The notes below the pieces were generated by a model. That model saw nothing but the letters and a program-made list of their open reading frames with translations. It ran no database searches and was not told the DNA's origin. Positions 5,914 to 7,055 of a stretch of DNA of 7,055 bases are shown here, piece after piece (the stretch's first letter is position 1; every line of letters starts with the position of its first letter). The DNA is from Bacillota bacterium. Its GTDB lineage: Bacteria; Bacillota; Clostridia; Saccharofermentanales; UBA5734. The stretch spans positions 1 through 7,055 of the forward strand of contig JAEXPB010000087.1 in NCBI GenBank assembly GCA_023438965.1, written 5' to 3'. The position numbers and the translations under genes were made by a program.

Positions 5914-6954
5914 TCAGGTCTTGGCAACCTGCGTTTCCGCTTTTTTTGCCATTTCTTGCTTTCCCGCCTGATCGAGTTTCTTGGTGAACAAGAAATAGAT
6001 CAGTACAGATTGCAAGATCATCATGATGTTGCCGATGATCCAGTATAAACCCATGGCCGCCGGCATGGTAAAAGTGGTCCAAAGCATGAAGATCGGCATA
6101 ATGACATTCATGCTCTTCATCATCGATTCGGATTTATCTTCAGGTGTCTGGCCGGCACGGGCCGGATTGACCTTCTCCCGTTCCTTGTCTTCAGCCTTCT
6201 TTTTGCGATTCGGCATCGTCAAACGGGTGATTTTCATTTGAATCAGAGTGGTGACCAGCACAACGGCCGGGAAGATCAACAGCGGCAAATAGGTAGCCCA
6301 GGTATCGGCGCCAAACAGCTTGCCCGGCACATATGTGGGCGTCAGGCCAAGATTCATGCCGAGGAAATCGACATCGATCAATTGGTTCAGGCTCATCAGA
6401 CCTTTGTTGACGACTTCAGCCAAGGCTGAAGGATGGCCGTTGAGCGCGTTGATGATCGGGATGTTCATGGAAGCGGCTTGTTTGGCGGCGGTTTCCGTAA
6501 TCAGGGTGTCGCCGGCTGCATTTTTCATTTGCAGCAGCAAGGCGCCGATTTCATCCAGCTTCGTCGTGGAAATGTTCATGATATACTGCAGCGGCGCCTG
6601 GATGATGCGAAAGATCGGCCAGATGATGATCAGCTGCAGAATGGCTGGCAGACAGCCGGACAACGGTGAAGCGCCATGCTTCTTGTAGAGTTCCATCTGA
6701 AGCTCGCTCTGCTTGGCCTTGTCATTGGGGTAAAGCCGCTGGATCTCGGCAATTTCTCCCTGGAGAGCCTGCTGCTTGAGGCTGCTTTTCTGCTGGTTGA
6801 TACCCAGGGGGATCATCAGGCCGCGCAGGATGATGGTAAAAACAATAATGACCAGCCCGTAGTTGCCGATCACGTGATACAGGACCTTCATGAACCAGCC
6901 AAAAGCAATATACAGGGGGTCAAACAGGCCAAGGGAAACGACCATCAGGTTCAT
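5914..6954 (-). CDS. yidC: Membrane protein insertase YidC (Oxa1/SpoIIIJ type)
   Basis: YidC inserts and folds membrane proteins, alone or with SecYEG. This 346-residue protein is the short Gram-positive type without a large periplasmic domain. Likely membrane segments are about 31-50, 102-122, 219-240, 283-297 and 299-323. The first carries the conserved groove arginine (Arg44 in IILRGLMIPL). A charged cytoplasmic hairpin (about 52-95, ending KKHGASPLSGCLP) follows, as in the family. The segment between the second and third membrane spans (about 123-218) is much longer than in Bacillus SpoIIIJ, and a lysine-rich cytoplasmic stretch (about 249-275) precedes the fourth span. There is no lipobox cysteine near the N terminus, so it is not an obvious lipoprotein. 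The ATG at 6954 has AAAGGAG 8 bases upstream. It follows yidD and precedes khpB, the standard neighbours. The C-terminal tail is lysine-rich and may touch the ribosome. Confidence 0.96.
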   Translation of the reverse strand: MNLMVVSLGLFDPLYIAFGWFMKVLYHVIGNYGLVIIVFTIILRGLMIPLGINQQKSSLKQQALQGEIAEIQRLYPNDKAKQSELQMELYKKHGASPLSGCLPAILQLIIIWPIFRIIQAPLQYIMNISTTKLDEIGALLLQMKNAAGDTLITETAAKQAASMNIPIINALNGHPSALAEVVNKGLMSLNQLIDVDFLGMNLGLTPTYVPGKLFGADTWATYLPLLIFPAVVLVTTLIQMKITRLTMPNRKKKAEDKEREKVNPARAGQTPEDKSESMMKSMNVIMPIFMLWTTFTMPAAMGLYWIIGNIMMILQSVLIYFLFTKKLDQAGKQEMAKKAETQVAKT

Positions 6955-6988
6955 TTCAGATTCTCCTTTATATGTTGGAGCGGGGCCG

Positions 6989-7009
6989 CGCCTGCTGTCC
7001 CGGCAGGCG
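6989..7009. repeat. GC-rich inverted repeat between yidD and yidC
   Basis: CGCCTGC (6989-6995) and GCAGGCG (7003-7009) form a perfect 7-base-pair stem with a 7-base loop. It lies just past the yidD stop and about 22 bases upstream of the yidC ribosome site. No U-tract follows on the minus strand (it continues CGGCCCCG), so it is not a standard intrinsic terminator. It could stabilise or shape the mRNA between the two genes, or be chance in GC-rich sequence. Confidence 0.5.
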
Positions 7010-7019
7010 GACCGGCAGT

Positions 7020-7055
7020 CTACCGGCCCGGATCAAAACCGCCTTTGCTGAATGG
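7020..7055 (-). CDS. yidD: Membrane protein insertion efficiency factor YidD, C-terminal end only
   Basis: An open frame enters from the right edge and stops at 7020-7022 (TAG), giving the last 11 residues PFSKGGFDPGR. This resembles the C-terminal PFHPGGxDPVP signature of YidD, a small membrane-associated protein that aids YidC-dependent insertion. YidD is normally encoded directly before yidC, between rnpA and yidC, which is exactly this position. It is separated from yidC by 65 bases. The call rests on a short match plus context, so it is less certain than the others. The rest of the gene is outside the window. Confidence 0.7.
   Translation of the reverse strand, partial: PFSKGGFDPGR

Noticed and set aside
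1..7055. Very frequent GCCGGC/CCGGC words as a possible dispersed repeat or methylation signal
   Set aside because: They fall mostly within coding frames as Ala-Gly and similar codon pairs, which codon bias in GC-rich DNA explains; no longer shared unit surrounds them.
1..7055. A hidden novel system (defence island, CRISPR array, mobile element, riboswitch)
   Set aside because: Every long stretch is accounted for by intact conserved housekeeping genes, the largest gap is 148 bases, and no spaced repeats, transposase motifs or structured leaders were seen.

Overview
The window holds a compact, single-direction block of housekeeping genes, all on the minus strand. Read right to left in transcription order they are: the last codons of yidD, then yidC, khpB (jag), mnmE, mnmG, rsmG, and the first 265 codons of gyrA, which runs off the left edge. 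The order yidD-yidC-jag-mnmE-mnmG-rsmG is the conserved cluster usually found next to the replication origin downstream of rpmH-rnpA. A two-domain-type YidC without a large periplasmic domain, next to a Jag_N-KH-R3H protein, points to a Gram-positive bacterium of the Bacillota, most likely a GC-rich member of the Clostridia. Species cannot be fixed from this sequence.

Region by region: 7020-7055 is the tail of yidD. 6955-7019 is a short spacer with a GC-rich inverted repeat and the yidC ribosome binding site. 5914-6954 is yidC (membrane insertase). 5187-5888 is khpB (RNA-binding protein). 3734-5170 and 1718-3694 are mnmE and mnmG, the two partners that modify U34 of tRNA anticodons. 945-1721 is rsmG (16S rRNA m7G methyltransferase), overlapping mnmG by 4 bases. 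797-944 is the only real boundary in the block: a weak terminator-like hairpin, then an extended -10 promoter in an AT-rich patch, then a strong Shine-Dalgarno for gyrA. 1-796 is gyrA.

From yidC to rsmG the spacings are 25, 16, 39 and -4 bases with no visible terminator, so these genes probably form one operon joining membrane protein insertion, RNA binding, tRNA wobble modification and rRNA methylation, with gyrA transcribed separately. All genes look intact. No mobile element, CRISPR array, RNA gene or unknown system was seen. The points worth a second look are modest: gyrA directly after rsmG, an alanine at the GyrA quinolone-pocket serine position, an N-terminal extension on GyrA, and a non-standard G4 motif in MnmE.
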